Shown piece by piece: positions 55,797-64,000 of a stretch of 64,000 nt of DNA. This DNA is from Streptomyces marianii (GTDB lineage: Bacteria > Actinomycetota > Actinomycetes > Streptomycetales > Streptomycetaceae), in the NCBI RefSeq assembly GCF_005795905.1, contig NZ_VAWE01000001.1, positions 3,134,501-3,198,500 of the forward strand, written 5' to 3'. Both the position numbers and the translations under genes were made by a program. The first letter of the stretch is position 1, and every line of letters starts with the position of its first letter. The notes below the pieces were generated by a model. It worked only from the letters and a program-made list of their open reading frames with translations. It was not told the origin of the DNA and ran no database searches.

Positions 55797-57038
55797 CTAC
55801 TGGGCGGGGGTGCTGAGGGTGGGACCGAGAAGCCAGGTGGCGATCTCCCGGATCGCGCCGGCGCCACCCGGGGTGGTGGTCACGGCACGGGCGGCGGCAC
55901 GCACGGAGTCGTGCGCGCTCGCCACGGCGACGGGCCAGCCGACGAGCCCGAAGCAGGGCAGGTCGTTGACGTCGTTGCCGGCGTAGAGGACCCGCTCGGG
56001 CGCGACCGCGTTCTCCGCGCACCACCGCTCCAGGGCGGCGTCCTTGCGGTCGATGCCGTGCAGGACGGGGAGGCCGAGCTTGCGGGCCCGGGCCGCGACG
56101 ACGGGGTTCTGTTCGGTGGAGAGGACCAGCAGCTTCAGCCCGGCACGGCGCAGCGCGGCGATGCCGAGGCCGTCGCCGCGGTGCACGGCGACGAGTTCGC
56201 GTCCGTCGGAGTCGACCAGGACGCGGTCGTCGGTCTGGGTGCCGTCGAAGTCGAGGACGACGGCGTCGACGTCCGCGCGGGTGGGGACGGCCACCGGGTC
56301 GAGCAGCGGTGCGAGGACGCGGGCCCGGGCGAGGTCGTGCGGGTCGTCGATCTCCAGGACCCGTGCGGGGTCGGTCTCGACCAGCGCGGTGCGCCCGAAG
56401 AAGCGGTGTCCGTGGACCCGCAGGCCGCGGGCGTCCATCGCGTACGCGGCCCCGGTCTCCAGGAAGTCCTCGGGCCGGTCCTGCCGCCGGGGGCGGTGGC
56501 TCTTGTCGTGGTTGACGCCTCGGCCGTCGTCGTGGGCGGTACCGGCGGGGGCGGGCGTGCCCGTCGCCGCCGCTTCACGGCGCCAGACGAAGGCGTGGAA
56601 AGGGGCGACCGTGACCGCGGTGTCGGCGCCGTCCTTGGCCACCGCGGAGGCGACCCGTTCGATGTCGTCGACGGTCAGGAAGGGGCTGGTGCACTGGACG
56701 AGGAGGACCACATCGACCGTGCGGCCGTGGTCCGCCTCGTAGGCGTCCACGGCGTGGAGCACCGCGGACTCGCTGGTCGCGGTGTCGCCCGCGATGTCCG
56801 CCGGGCGCTCGACGCAGTGGACCCGGCCGGCGGCGCCGGCGGCCGCTCCGGCCGCCCGCGCGGCGTCCGCGATCGCCGGGTCGTCGGTGGACACCACGAC
56901 ATCGGTGACCAGGGGGGATCCGGTGCAGGCCCGTACGGCGCGCGCGACGAGCGGCACGCCGCCGACCGCGGCGAGGTTCTTGCCGGGCACGCCCTTGGAG
57001 CCGCCCCTGGCGGGGATCACGGCGAGGACGGTGGTCAT
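55797..57038 (-). CDS. neuA: NeuA-HAD fusion: CMP-nonulosonate cytidylyltransferase with phosphatase domain
   Basis: A 413-aa two-domain protein. The N-terminal 225 residues are a CMP-sugar cytidylyltransferase: IPARGGSKGVPGKNLA, VVSTDDPAIA, LLVQCTSPFLT, ALVETDPARVLEIDDPHDLA. The C-terminal 170 residues are a HAD phosphatase of the KdsC/nonulosonate-9-phosphatase type: DFDGTQTDDRVLV, LSTEQNPVVAARA, GNDVNDLPCF. So it would dephosphorylate the NeuB product and activate it with CTP. An internal insertion (about 160-185) is His/Arg-rich and disordered. Next to neuB in the same operon. ATG 57038. Confidence 0.88.
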   Translation of the reverse strand: MTTVLAVIPARGGSKGVPGKNLAAVGGVPLVARAVRACTGSPLVTDVVVSTDDPAIADAARAAGAAAGAAGRVHCVERPADIAGDTATSESAVLHAVDAYEADHGRTVDVVLLVQCTSPFLTVDDIERVASAVAKDGADTAVTVAPFHAFVWRREAAATGTPAPAGTAHDDGRGVNHDKSHRPRRQDRPEDFLETGAAYAMDARGLRVHGHRFFGRTALVETDPARVLEIDDPHDLARARVLAPLLDPVAVPTRADVDAVVLDFDGTQTDDRVLVDSDGRELVAVHRGDGLGIAALRRAGLKLLVLSTEQNPVVAARARKLGLPVLHGIDRKDAALERWCAENAVAPERVLYAGNDVNDLPCFGLVGWPVAVASAHDSVRAAARAVTTTPGGAGAIREIATWLLGPTLSTPAQ

Positions 57039-57069
57039 GAGGTGGAGCTCCTTCTGGCCTTCGGAACGG

Positions 57070-58398
57070 TCACAGCTCGCCCATGCGGCGGATGACGGGC
57101 GCCACGCGCTGCACGCCGTGGCGGTAGGCGCCGCGTGCCGCCCCGCGCACCGCGTCGCGGACGAGTCGGCGCACCCCGGTGGGACCGGCGGCCGGCGCCG
57201 TTCCCGGGAGCGGGCTGCCGTCCGGGGCGAGACGGTGGCGGGCGAGGATCCCCGGCAGGTAACCGGGTGCCGTGGTGGCGGTGTAGTAGGGGGTGACGGG
57301 CGGGAGCTCCGGCCGGCGCAGAAGTGCGGCCACGCGCTCCCGCGCCTCGTCGAAGGCCGTCCCGTACCGCCCGTCGGCGGCGACGCCCTGCCGGGCCAGC
57401 CATTCCTCGTCGGGTACGGGCCGGTGGTCCCGGTCGAGCCGGTCCCAGGAGGTGAGCAGCCCGGAGCCGAGGAAGTGGTGGTTGCCGAGCGCCTCGCGTA
57501 CGCCGAGATCGGTGAGGATCGCGGTGGGGATGCGCCGGTGGAGCGCTTCGAGGGCGGCGGTCGAGGAGACGGTGACCAGCAGGTCCGTCCGGTCCAGGAC
57601 CTCGCCCATGTGCCCGTACACGAGGCCGAGGTTCGGCGGAAGCCCCCCGGGGAGCCGCTCGGCGAGCCTCTGGTACGGCACCTCCTCCAGGTGCGTGGTG
57701 TGCTCGCCGGGCCGGGAGCGCAGCTTGAGCAGCACCTCGCGGGAGGGGTGGAGCCTCGCGTGCCCGGCGAGCCGGCCGAGCAGGTACTCGCGGTCGGAGC
57801 GGCTGTCGGGGACGGACGGCTGGACGGCGAAGACCACCGTGTCCCGGCCGTCCCTCCGCTCGTACGGGGCGCCGCCGAGGAACGGCAGCGCCGCCTCGGT
57901 CACCGCCGAGGGATCGGCGCCGACCCCCTCGTACACCGCGCGAAACCGTTCCGCGTCGTGGCGGGAGTTGGCGAGGACGACGTCCGCGCCGTGCCGCAGC
58001 AGCAGTCCGTCGGCGAGCTTCTCGTAGACGACGCCGACGTAGCCGGTGACCAGTACGGGCCGGCGGGGCAGCCGGAGGGCCGCGATCCCGTGGAGCACGG
58101 CCTGCACGGCGCCGCCGACGAGGGCGAGGACGACGACGTCGTACCCCTCGTCGCGTATCGCGCTGAGGAACTCGGCGGCGGTGACCTCGCGCACGCCGTC
58201 CGCGGCGACCCCGACCTCGGCGAGCTGCCGGGCGGTGGGCGTCGCCCGCCCCCTCAGGAGGAATCCGGCCGGTTCGGCGGAGGCCGCCGGGTCGTCCCCG
58301 GCGGCTATCCGGCGCGCGGTGAGCGCGCCCCATTTCCACCGGGTGTCGGAGTCGGCGAGCACGGCGACGCGCGGCGCCTGGCTGGTACGTGATGGCAC
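57070..58398 (-). CDS. Putative glycosyltransferase of the nonulosonic acid cluster
   Basis: A 442-aa soluble protein with a Rossmann-like N-terminal half (RVAVLADSDTRWKWGALTAR) and a second half with SRPGEHTTH and TVSSTAALEALHRRIPTAIL, the latter resembling the SS motif of bacterial polysialyltransferase-like and capsular GT-B enzymes. The C-terminal 50 residues are Arg-rich. I recognise the family only as an uncharacterised glycosyltransferase-like group seen beside polysialyltransferase-type genes. GTG 58398 lies 7 nt after TAACGT with no ribosome-binding site, a leaderless-type start. It is the first gene of the minus-strand operon. Confidence 0.75.
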   Translation of the reverse strand: MPSRTSQAPRVAVLADSDTRWKWGALTARRIAAGDDPAASAEPAGFLLRGRATPTARQLAEVGVAADGVREVTAAEFLSAIRDEGYDVVVLALVGGAVQAVLHGIAALRLPRRPVLVTGYVGVVYEKLADGLLLRHGADVVLANSRHDAERFRAVYEGVGADPSAVTEAALPFLGGAPYERRDGRDTVVFAVQPSVPDSRSDREYLLGRLAGHARLHPSREVLLKLRSRPGEHTTHLEEVPYQRLAERLPGGLPPNLGLVYGHMGEVLDRTDLLVTVSSTAALEALHRRIPTAILTDLGVREALGNHHFLGSGLLTSWDRLDRDHRPVPDEEWLARQGVAADGRYGTAFDEARERVAALLRRPELPPVTPYYTATTAPGYLPGILARHRLAPDGSPLPGTAPAAGPTGVRRLVRDAVRGAARGAYRHGVQRVAPVIRRMGEL

Positions 58399-58586
58399 GC
58401 CGAGGACGTTAGAAAGGCATTCGGCTCGGCGGCCCAACTCGGCAGCAACAAAGGGTTAACAGCGCGTCGACGGACGGCGAAAGAGCCACGGAATCGTTCG
58501 GGTTAACAATTCCGCCGCACCTTGTTCACCCGCCGTCCCTCCCGCGGTCAGAGCGAATGACGGGGCCCGCGCCTAATCTCCGGCGC
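58399..58586. promoter_or_regulatory. Divergent promoter region of the glycopolymer cluster
   Basis: 188 bp, distinctly A/T-richer than its surroundings. TAACGT (minus 58411-58406) and TAATCT (plus 58574-58579) each lie 7 nt from the start codon of the divergent genes. GGGTTAAC occurs twice, at 58453-58460 and 58500-58507, as possible regulator sites. Confidence 0.6.
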
Positions 58587-59582
58587 GTGGTCAAGCTCTC
58601 GGTCATCGTGCCCTTCTACAACGTCCAGGCCTATGCGCCCGACACCCTCGCAAGCCTCCGGGCGAACGCCCGGGAGGACTTCGAGTTCCTGCTCGTCGAC
58701 GACTGCTCGACGGACGGAACGCCGGAGATCCTGGAGCGTGCCGAACGCGAGTTGCCGGGAGCGGTCCTGATCAGACACGAACGCAACGGCGGGCTCGCCA
58801 CGGCCCGCAACACCGGTCTGGACGCCGCCAGCGGCGCGTACATCACCTTCCTGGACGGCGACGACTGGCTGGCCCCGGGCCACTACGAGCGGCTGCTCGC
58901 GGCCGCCGAGGAACTCGGCGTCGACTTCGTCCGCACCGACCACGTGCAGTGCACGGCCCGGGAGCGCAAGGTCTTCCGGGTGCCCGTCGGCCGTCGGAAC
59001 GAGGTGCTCCGGCCGCGTGACGCGATCCTGCCCGCCGACCGGTCCACCTCCGTCGACTACCCCATGGCCTGGGCCGGCATCTACCGGCGCGAGCTGCTGG
59101 ACCGGGGGCTGCTGCACTTCACGGACGGCCTGCGGACCGCCGAGGACCGGCCCTGGATCTGGCGGCTGCACCGCGGGGCGGAGTCCTTCGCCGCGGTGGG
59201 TCTGCTGGGAATCTTCTACCGCCGCGGGGTCGCCTCTTCACTGACCCAGATCGGTGACGTACGGCAGCTGGATTTCATCAGGGCTTTCGACCAGGTACTG
59301 GAAGAAACCGCGAATGATCCGGAATCCGGGCGGCTTCTGCCGAAAGCCGTCCGAACCTACTGCGCCGTCATTTCCCATCATCTGGGATCGATCGAGAGGT
59401 TCGAACCGTCCGTGGCCCGGAAACTGCGTTCGATGAGCGCGGACGCCCTGCACCGTATGCCGCAGGACATTCTCAAGGACGCACTCGACGGCATGGACGG
59501 CGAACGCTCCTCCCGACTGCGCAGGCTGCGCCGCCGAGCGACGGGAACACCGGCGGTCTCCGGCGCGGCGGGAGCGGCCTGA
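58587..59582 (+). CDS. Family 2 glycosyltransferase
   Basis: A 331-aa GT-A enzyme: LSVIVPFYNVQAY, FEFLLVDDCSTDGT, RHERNGGLATARNTGL, and the DXD-type ITFLDGDDWL, then a typical acceptor domain (AWAGIYRRELL, RTAEDRPWIW) and a basic C-terminus. It probably adds a sugar to the cell-wall glycopolymer. GTG 58587 follows TAATCT by 7 nt. The stop overlaps the next start (TGATG), so the two are coupled. Confidence 0.88.
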   Translation: MVKLSVIVPFYNVQAYAPDTLASLRANAREDFEFLLVDDCSTDGTPEILERAERELPGAVLIRHERNGGLATARNTGLDAASGAYITFLDGDDWLAPGHYERLLAAAEELGVDFVRTDHVQCTARERKVFRVPVGRRNEVLRPRDAILPADRSTSVDYPMAWAGIYRRELLDRGLLHFTDGLRTAEDRPWIWRLHRGAESFAAVGLLGIFYRRGVASSLTQIGDVRQLDFIRAFDQVLEETANDPESGRLLPKAVRTYCAVISHHLGSIERFEPSVARKLRSMSADALHRMPQDILKDALDGMDGERSSRLRRLRRRATGTPAVSGAAGAA

Positions 59583-60967
59583 TGGCTACGACGCCGAGCA
59601 CCGGACCGGGCACCGCACGGACCACGCAGATCTTCTTCGTCTCCACCCTTTACGGCGCGGCGACGCTGGCGGCGGCGCTCGACACCGGCCGCTTCGCACC
59701 CGCGGACCGGCGGCTGCTGCTGGTGAGCAACAACGCGACGACCCCGGAGACGGCGCCCCCGGTCGACCGGATGCCGGGCTTCGAGCGGCTGCGCGGCCGA
59801 TTCGACGGGGTGCTTTCGTGGAACGAGGCGATCACGCCCTTCCACCCGGGCGGCTGGTCGCCGCGCCCGGACGACGTCCCGATGTGGGAGCGGTATCTGC
59901 GGATGCTGTGGGACCTCGGGGACGACCGGATCGAGCTGGCACTGGAGTCCATCCAGGTCAACCCCGCCCTCGCGGTGGCCCAGTTGTTCCCGGACGCCCG
60001 CCTCGACGTGTACGCGGACGGGCTGATGAGCTACGGCCCGACGCGGAACAAGATCGATCCGCTGGTGGGCGAGCGGGTGCGCAGGCTGCTGCACCTCGAT
60101 CTGGTGCCGGGGCTGACGCCGCTGCTGCTGGAGGAGTTCGGGGCCCGGCCGGAAGCGGTGCCGGCCGAGGCGTTCACCAAGGTGGTCGCCGAACTCGCCG
60201 CCGACGCGGAGGGCCTGGCAGCCACGGTGGACACCCGGGATGCGGCGGTTCCGGCAGACGGCGGCGAGGGGCCCGCGCTGCTGCTCGGGCAGTACCTGGC
60301 GGCCCTGGGCATCCTCACCGCGGAGGAGGAGGAAGCCCTGTACGTGGGGATGGTGCGGGGCGCGGTCGCCCACGGCCACCGCCGACTCGTCTTCAAGCCG
60401 CATCCGACGGCGCCGGCGGCGTGGTCGCGGGCCCTGGAGCGCGAGGCGGAGGGCCTGGGCGCCGAACTGACCGTGCTGGACCGGCCGGTGCTGGCGGAGG
60501 TGCTGTACCGGCAGCTGAGGCCGGCGCTGGTGGTGGGGTGCTTCTCCACGGCGCTGCTGACCGCGAGCACGTTCTACGGCATCCCGGTCGCGCGGTTCGG
60601 GACGGAGCCGCTGCTCGACCGGCTGAAGCCGTACCAGAACAGCAACCGGGTGCCGGTGACGCTGGCCGACGCGCTGGTCCCCGACCTGGAGGGCAGCCGC
60701 CCCGGTGCCCCGCGCCGGGTGGACGAGGAGGTGTCGGGGCTGGTCCGGGCGGTCGGGTTCGCCATGCAGCCGCAGATCCGGGCGGACCTGCGAGGGGCGG
60801 CGGAGACATATCTGACGGCCCGTCTCACGACGGGGAGCGCACGCTACTTCAAGCGCCGCCGTCTGACGGTCCTCGGCCTCCCCGGCGGTCTCCCGGTCCC
60901 CCGCCACGCCGCGATCCGCCGCATGGCCCGCCGGGTCCGCCGCATCAGGCGCGGCACGCTCGGCTGA
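59582..60967 (+). CDS. Polysialyltransferase-family protein
   Basis: A 461-aa protein with the three signature elements of bacterial polysialyl/sialyltransferases in order: D/E-D/E-G-type LDVYADGLMSY, HP motif LVFKPHPTAP, and SS/ST motif GCFSTALLTAS. It starts with an exporter-free cytosolic N-terminus (TTQIFFVSTLYGAATLAAAL) and ends very basic (RRMARRVRRIRR), suggesting membrane association. It overlaps the GT2 gene by 1 nt. With CMP-Kdn or a sialic acid donor it would polymerise or cap a teichulosonic-acid-like wall polymer. Confidence 0.82.
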   Translation: MATTPSTGPGTARTTQIFFVSTLYGAATLAAALDTGRFAPADRRLLLVSNNATTPETAPPVDRMPGFERLRGRFDGVLSWNEAITPFHPGGWSPRPDDVPMWERYLRMLWDLGDDRIELALESIQVNPALAVAQLFPDARLDVYADGLMSYGPTRNKIDPLVGERVRRLLHLDLVPGLTPLLLEEFGARPEAVPAEAFTKVVAELAADAEGLAATVDTRDAAVPADGGEGPALLLGQYLAALGILTAEEEEALYVGMVRGAVAHGHRRLVFKPHPTAPAAWSRALEREAEGLGAELTVLDRPVLAEVLYRQLRPALVVGCFSTALLTASTFYGIPVARFGTEPLLDRLKPYQNSNRVPVTLADALVPDLEGSRPGAPRRVDEEVSGLVRAVGFAMQPQIRADLRGAAETYLTARLTTGSARYFKRRRLTVLGLPGGLPVPRHAAIRRMARRVRRIRRGTLG

Positions 60968-61097
60968 CGGACGGCTCCCCTCCCGGGGCGGGGGCGCGCC
61001 GGGGACGGGGCCGCCCGCGCCCCGGTGCGGTGCGGGGCGGGGCGGGGCGACCGTGATGCCCTCCCGCCGCGGCGAGTCTCGCGGTGAGGTCCGGGCG

Positions 61098-61313
61098 CAG
61101 ACGCCCTGCGCTCCGCTACCGGTACGGGACCGTCGTCTGCGAACCGCCGGGGACGGAGTCGGCGAGGGCCGGGACACCAACCAGGAGCGATACACCCGCA
61201 ACCCGAGTCGTCAGACGCCCTGCGCTCCGCTACCGGTACGGGACCGTCGTCTGCGAACCGCCGGGGACGGAGTCGGCGAGGGCCGGGACACCAACCAGGA
61301 GCGATGCACCCGC
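61098..61313. repeat. 102-bp near-perfect direct tandem duplication
   Basis: Copy 1 (61098-61199) and copy 2 (61212-61313) differ by a single base (GATACACC versus GATGCACC) and are separated by 12 bp, giving a 114-bp period. The unit holds no credible gene. It fills much of the gap 60968-61378 downstream of the polysialyltransferase-like gene; nothing else is seen there. Confidence 0.9.
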
Positions 61314-61378
61314 GAGAGGGCGGTGGCACCCCCGACGGCACCCTTCGACCCGGCCGCTGCGCTCGCGGCGGCCGGGCG

Positions 61379-61921
61379 TCACTCCGGCGCCGGGAGCTCT
61401 CCCGTGCAGGTGGCTCGGCCGAACTCACCGGAGGCCGTTGAGCTCTGGAGGTGCTTGCCACGGATGGCGAGGGCGCAGCGGGCCCGGCCGCCCCGCTCGT
61501 CGAGGACGATGCTGACCACCGGGTCCTTGCCGAGCGGCACGTCGACGGTCTTCTTCCACGGCAGCCGGACCCCCGATGCGGTGACGGCGGCGTCGGCCCC
61601 GGACGCGCCGAGGGCCCGGTAGGAGATGTCGACCGTGCCGGATCCCGTGACCTCGTACGTCACCTCGGCACGGGGAGTCGCCTTCGGCGCCGGCGCGCTC
61701 CCGGTCGTGGTGAAGACGCCGTACAGCACGAGCCCCGCGCAGGCAGCCGCCGTCGCGCCGGCGATGACGAGCCCGCTGCGGTCGAGGCGACGACGCTTCG
61801 GACCGGCGCCGGCGTCACCGGTCCCGGCCTCCTGGACGTCACTCACGTCACTCGCGCCGGTGGCCTCCGGCCCCTCGGAATTCTCCGTGGCCGTCGTGCA
61901 TTTCCGGGCTTCTGTGCCCAT
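61379..61921 (-). CDS. MmpS-like single-pass membrane protein
   Basis: A 180-aa protein with an acidic cytosolic N-terminus of about 50 residues, a basic patch (PKRRRLDRSG), one membrane helix (LVIAGATAAACAGLVLYGVF) and an extracytoplasmic beta-rich domain of about 110 residues, VTYEVTGSGTVDISYRA...GVRLPWKKTVDVPLGK, characteristic of MmpS-type transport accessory proteins. Two Cys near the C-terminus (RCALAI, ATCTGE) could form a disulfide. There is no MmpL partner in the window. ATG 61921 has GAGGAAGAG upstream. It is divergent from the giant secreted protein. Confidence 0.75.
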   Translation of the reverse strand: MGTEARKCTTATENSEGPEATGASDVSDVQEAGTGDAGAGPKRRRLDRSGLVIAGATAAACAGLVLYGVFTTTGSAPAPKATPRAEVTYEVTGSGTVDISYRALGASGADAAVTASGVRLPWKKTVDVPLGKDPVVSIVLDERGGRARCALAIRGKHLQSSTASGEFGRATCTGELPAPE

Positions 61922-62191
61922 GAACTCTTCCTCTCGGAAACGGAACCTCGCGGCGCGGAACCCGGCGTTTATACACGACGGTTGAAGTGCGTGGCCAGCG
62001 GCCGGAAATAACGGACATCGCACATCGGTGAATTGGCGTCAAGTCTGAAATCGCCCGTTTGTCGATTCGGTTGACTCGACGATCGCGGAGCGTCTAGAAC
62101 CTCGGCGCCGCTGCGCATGGCCTCCCGTACCGGCAGGTGGGACGGGTGCCGGTGCGGCGCGCATGTCATGACGCACAAGGAAAGGCTTGGC

Positions 62192-64000
62192 GTGAAACCC
62201 AGATTGGGCAGGCTTGTCGCGTGCCTTGCGGTATCTGCGGTGACGAGTTCACTGCTGCCGCAGATCGCTTATGCCGCACCGGTTTCCGGTGATGACGGCG
62301 AGGGAATAGTCGACACCGTAACGGACTGGCTGACGGATGACAGCAAGGAGAGGGAGCTCCCGCCGTCGTACGGGGAGCTGGGGATTGCCGACCGGCAGAA
62401 GCTCGCGAAGGGGAAGAACGAGCCGGAGGCGAAGCGGGTCAAGGAGCTGACGTCCCGGCGGACGTCCGGTGCGCGGTTCTGGCAGCTGTCGGACGGCCGG
62501 ATCGAGGCGGAGCTGTCGGCGGAGCCGACCTCCTACCGGGACGCGGCGTCCAAGTCCTGGAAGTCCATCGACACCTCCGTGCACGGCACGAAGGCGAAGG
62601 GCTTCGACTTCGCCAACACGGCGAACACCGGCCGCAGTTGGTTCGGTTCCGACACCGCGCGGCTGATGCGGTTCGAGGCCGACGGCGGTGGTGCGGTGAC
62701 GTTCGGCCTGGAGGGCGCGGGCGAGAGCCTGAAGCCGGAGGCCAAGGGCTCCACGGTCACCTACCGGGACGCGGTGGACGGCGCGGACCTGTCGTACGAG
62801 GTCGGGCCCGGCCGGGTCAAGGAGAACATCGTCCTGGCCGAGCGCCCGGACGGGCCGGTGTCGTTCACGTTCACGCTGGATGCCGAGGGGCTGACGCCCA
62901 AGGCGCGCAAGGACGGTTCGGTCGCCTTCTACGGCGAACTGCCGCACACACCCGCGCTGGTGATCCCCGCGCCGTACATGACGGATGCCAAGAAGGCGGA
63001 CGCGTCCGTCCACGGCAGGACGTACAGCACCAAGGTCACCCAGAAGCTCACACGCGACGGGAAGTCCTGGAAACTGACGGTCACCCCGGACGCGGCGTGG
63101 CTGGCGGCGAAGGACCGTCAGTACCCGGTGGTGATCGATCCGACGATCACCATCGCGCCGACTCCTTCGCAGTCGCAGGACACGATGGTGCTCTCCGACC
63201 AGCCGTCGGTGAACTTCGACACCACCTGGAAGCTGTCGGCGGGCAAGACGGACACGGGCACCTCCCGCTCGCTGATCAAGTTCCCGCTGAGCGAGGTCCC
63301 CGCCGGCACGAAGATCGACTCGGCGCGGCTGGAGATGTACTTCGACCAGGCGCACACCACCAACGGCAACGACGTCGCGATCGGCGCCTACCGGGCGACC
63401 GGTGCCTGGGACGAGTCGACGGCGAACTGGTCCAACACCAGCTCGCTGGTGGGTGAGCTGTCCGGCACCAGCGTGCAGGTCGACGACGGTGACGCGGGTA
63501 CGACGGCCGCGGTCGGCACCTGGCCGGCCTCCGGCTCCTCGCTGACCCAGTACGCGATCGGCCAGGACTACCGCTACAACAAGGACTCGGTGGCCGGGGA
63601 CGCCTACACCTGGCAGCCGAAGCTGCCGGAGACGGCCTCCTACCGGGTCGACGTGCACTACGTCGCGGCGGCCGACCGGGCCACCAACGCCCCGTACACG
63701 GTGACCGGCCAGGACGGTACCGCCACCTACACGGTCAACCAGCAGTCCGGCACCAACGGTGTGTGGGCCTCCCTCAACGGCGGTTCGCAGATCGACTTCG
63801 ACAAGGGCACCGCCGGCAAGGTCGTCCTCGGCGACGGCCCGGCCTCGTCCACGACCGCCGTCATCGCCGACGCGGTGCGCTGGGTGAACCCCGCCTCGAT
63901 CGTGAAGAACACCGGCGAGTACAACCAGTGGCACAAGTTCCCGGTCACCGACACGGTCCAGAAGTGGCTCGACGGCACCGCGAACCACGGCTTCGTGCTG
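62192..64000 (+). CDS. Large secreted DNRLRE/Rhs-type protein (3' end outside window)
   Basis: An open frame of more than 600 codons reaching the window end. GTG 62192 is preceded by AAGGAAAGG 6 nt away and opens a signal peptide (VKPRLGRLVACLAVSAVTSSLLPQIAYA). The exported part has a DNRLRE domain (about 325-440; QDTMVLSDQPSVNFDTTWKLSAG as landmark start), and further a golvesin-C-like domain (SYRVDVHYVAAADR...). This order is typical of Streptomyces Rhs-repeat polymorphic toxins or wall-associated proteins whose C-terminal toxin lies downstream. An ATG at 62168 would add eight residues. Confidence 0.85.
   Translation, partial: MKPRLGRLVACLAVSAVTSSLLPQIAYAAPVSGDDGEGIVDTVTDWLTDDSKERELPPSYGELGIADRQKLAKGKNEPEAKRVKELTSRRTSGARFWQLSDGRIEAELSAEPTSYRDAASKSWKSIDTSVHGTKAKGFDFANTANTGRSWFGSDTARLMRFEADGGGAVTFGLEGAGESLKPEAKGSTVTYRDAVDGADLSYEVGPGRVKENIVLAERPDGPVSFTFTLDAEGLTPKARKDGSVAFYGELPHTPALVIPAPYMTDAKKADASVHGRTYSTKVTQKLTRDGKSWKLTVTPDAAWLAAKDRQYPVVIDPTITIAPTPSQSQDTMVLSDQPSVNFDTTWKLSAGKTDTGTSRSLIKFPLSEVPAGTKIDSARLEMYFDQAHTTNGNDVAIGAYRATGAWDESTANWSNTSSLVGELSGTSVQVDDGDAGTTAAVGTWPASGSSLTQYAIGQDYRYNKDSVAGDAYTWQPKLPETASYRVDVHYVAAADRATNAPYTVTGQDGTATYTVNQQSGTNGVWASLNGGSQIDFDKGTAGKVVLGDGPASSTTAVIADAVRWVNPASIVKNTGEYNQWHKFPVTDTVQKWLDGTANHGFVL

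Overview
The window is high-GC, gene-dense actinobacterial chromosome. Codon use with near-saturated third-position G/C, many GTG starts, leaderless-type promoters, class E sortase-type motifs and the AfsQ system all point to Streptomyces. From memory of gene order, not a search, the order (L,D-transpeptidase, hutH, GGDEF, enoyl-CoA hydratase, adenylate cyclase, birA, pccB, maf, accA2, lpdA, PNP, deoC, sigQ-afsQ1-afsQ2, add, deoA, cdd, nucleoside ABC transporter, neuB-type cluster) resembles the S. coelicolor SCO4880-SCO4934 core region. No tRNA, rRNA, CRISPR array or intact insertion sequence was seen.

Layout. 1-5 kb: a NarL-type two-component pair cut by the window edge, an Ig-like L,D-transpeptidase lipoprotein, a small acidic protein and a small LAxTG surface protein. 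5-11.6 kb (minus strand): hutH with a leaderless promoter, a 243-bp 9-bp minisatellite, a GAF-GGDEF diguanylate cyclase, an enoyl-CoA hydratase, a pH-sensor-type adenylate cyclase and birA. 11.8-18.5 kb (plus): propionyl-CoA carboxylase pccB-accE, a 42-aa membrane protein, a 42-bp minisatellite, maf, and the biotinylated alpha subunit accA2, whose ligase birA is nearby. 18.7-38.3 kb: DeoR and TetR regulators, lpdA, a nucleoside salvage set (PNP, phosphopentomutase-like enzyme, deoC, aldehyde dehydrogenase plus a catalytically dead partner, uridine-kinase-like protein, add) and the sigQ/afsQ1/afsQ2 locus with a visible AfsQ1 box. 38.4-44.3 kb: a TnpB remnant, a hydrolase, a LysR/MFS divergent pair, a second L,D-transpeptidase, a large ECF sigma factor and a STAS protein. 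44.5-53.4 kb (minus): nucleoside ABC transporter, cdd and deoA in one operon, then an M20 amidohydrolase. 53.7-61 kb: a nonulosonic-acid (sialic acid/Kdn-like) cell-wall glycopolymer cluster. 61-64 kb: a 102-bp tandem duplication, an MmpS-like protein and the start of a secreted DNRLRE/Rhs-type giant protein.

How it works together. The 12-bp palindrome CTACGCGCGTAG occurs at PNP, deoC, add and the nucleoside transporter ATPase, and a 10/12 variant lies at the -10 of the substrate-binding-protein gene. It always sits inside or beside the core promoter. This ties import of nucleosides, deamination (cdd, add), phosphorolysis (deoA, PNP), pentose-1-phosphate mutation, deoxyribose-phosphate cleavage (deoC) and probably acetaldehyde oxidation into one regulon. 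The regulator is not proven. The DeoR-family gene in the same window is the nearest candidate.

The two copies of a roughly 300-bp MITE-like element, at the 3' ends of hutH and cdd, and several intergenic minisatellites are the main features not explained by ordinary genes. Starts were chosen by ribosome-binding site, overlap with the upstream gene, or a -10 hexamer 6-7 nt ahead of the start codon.
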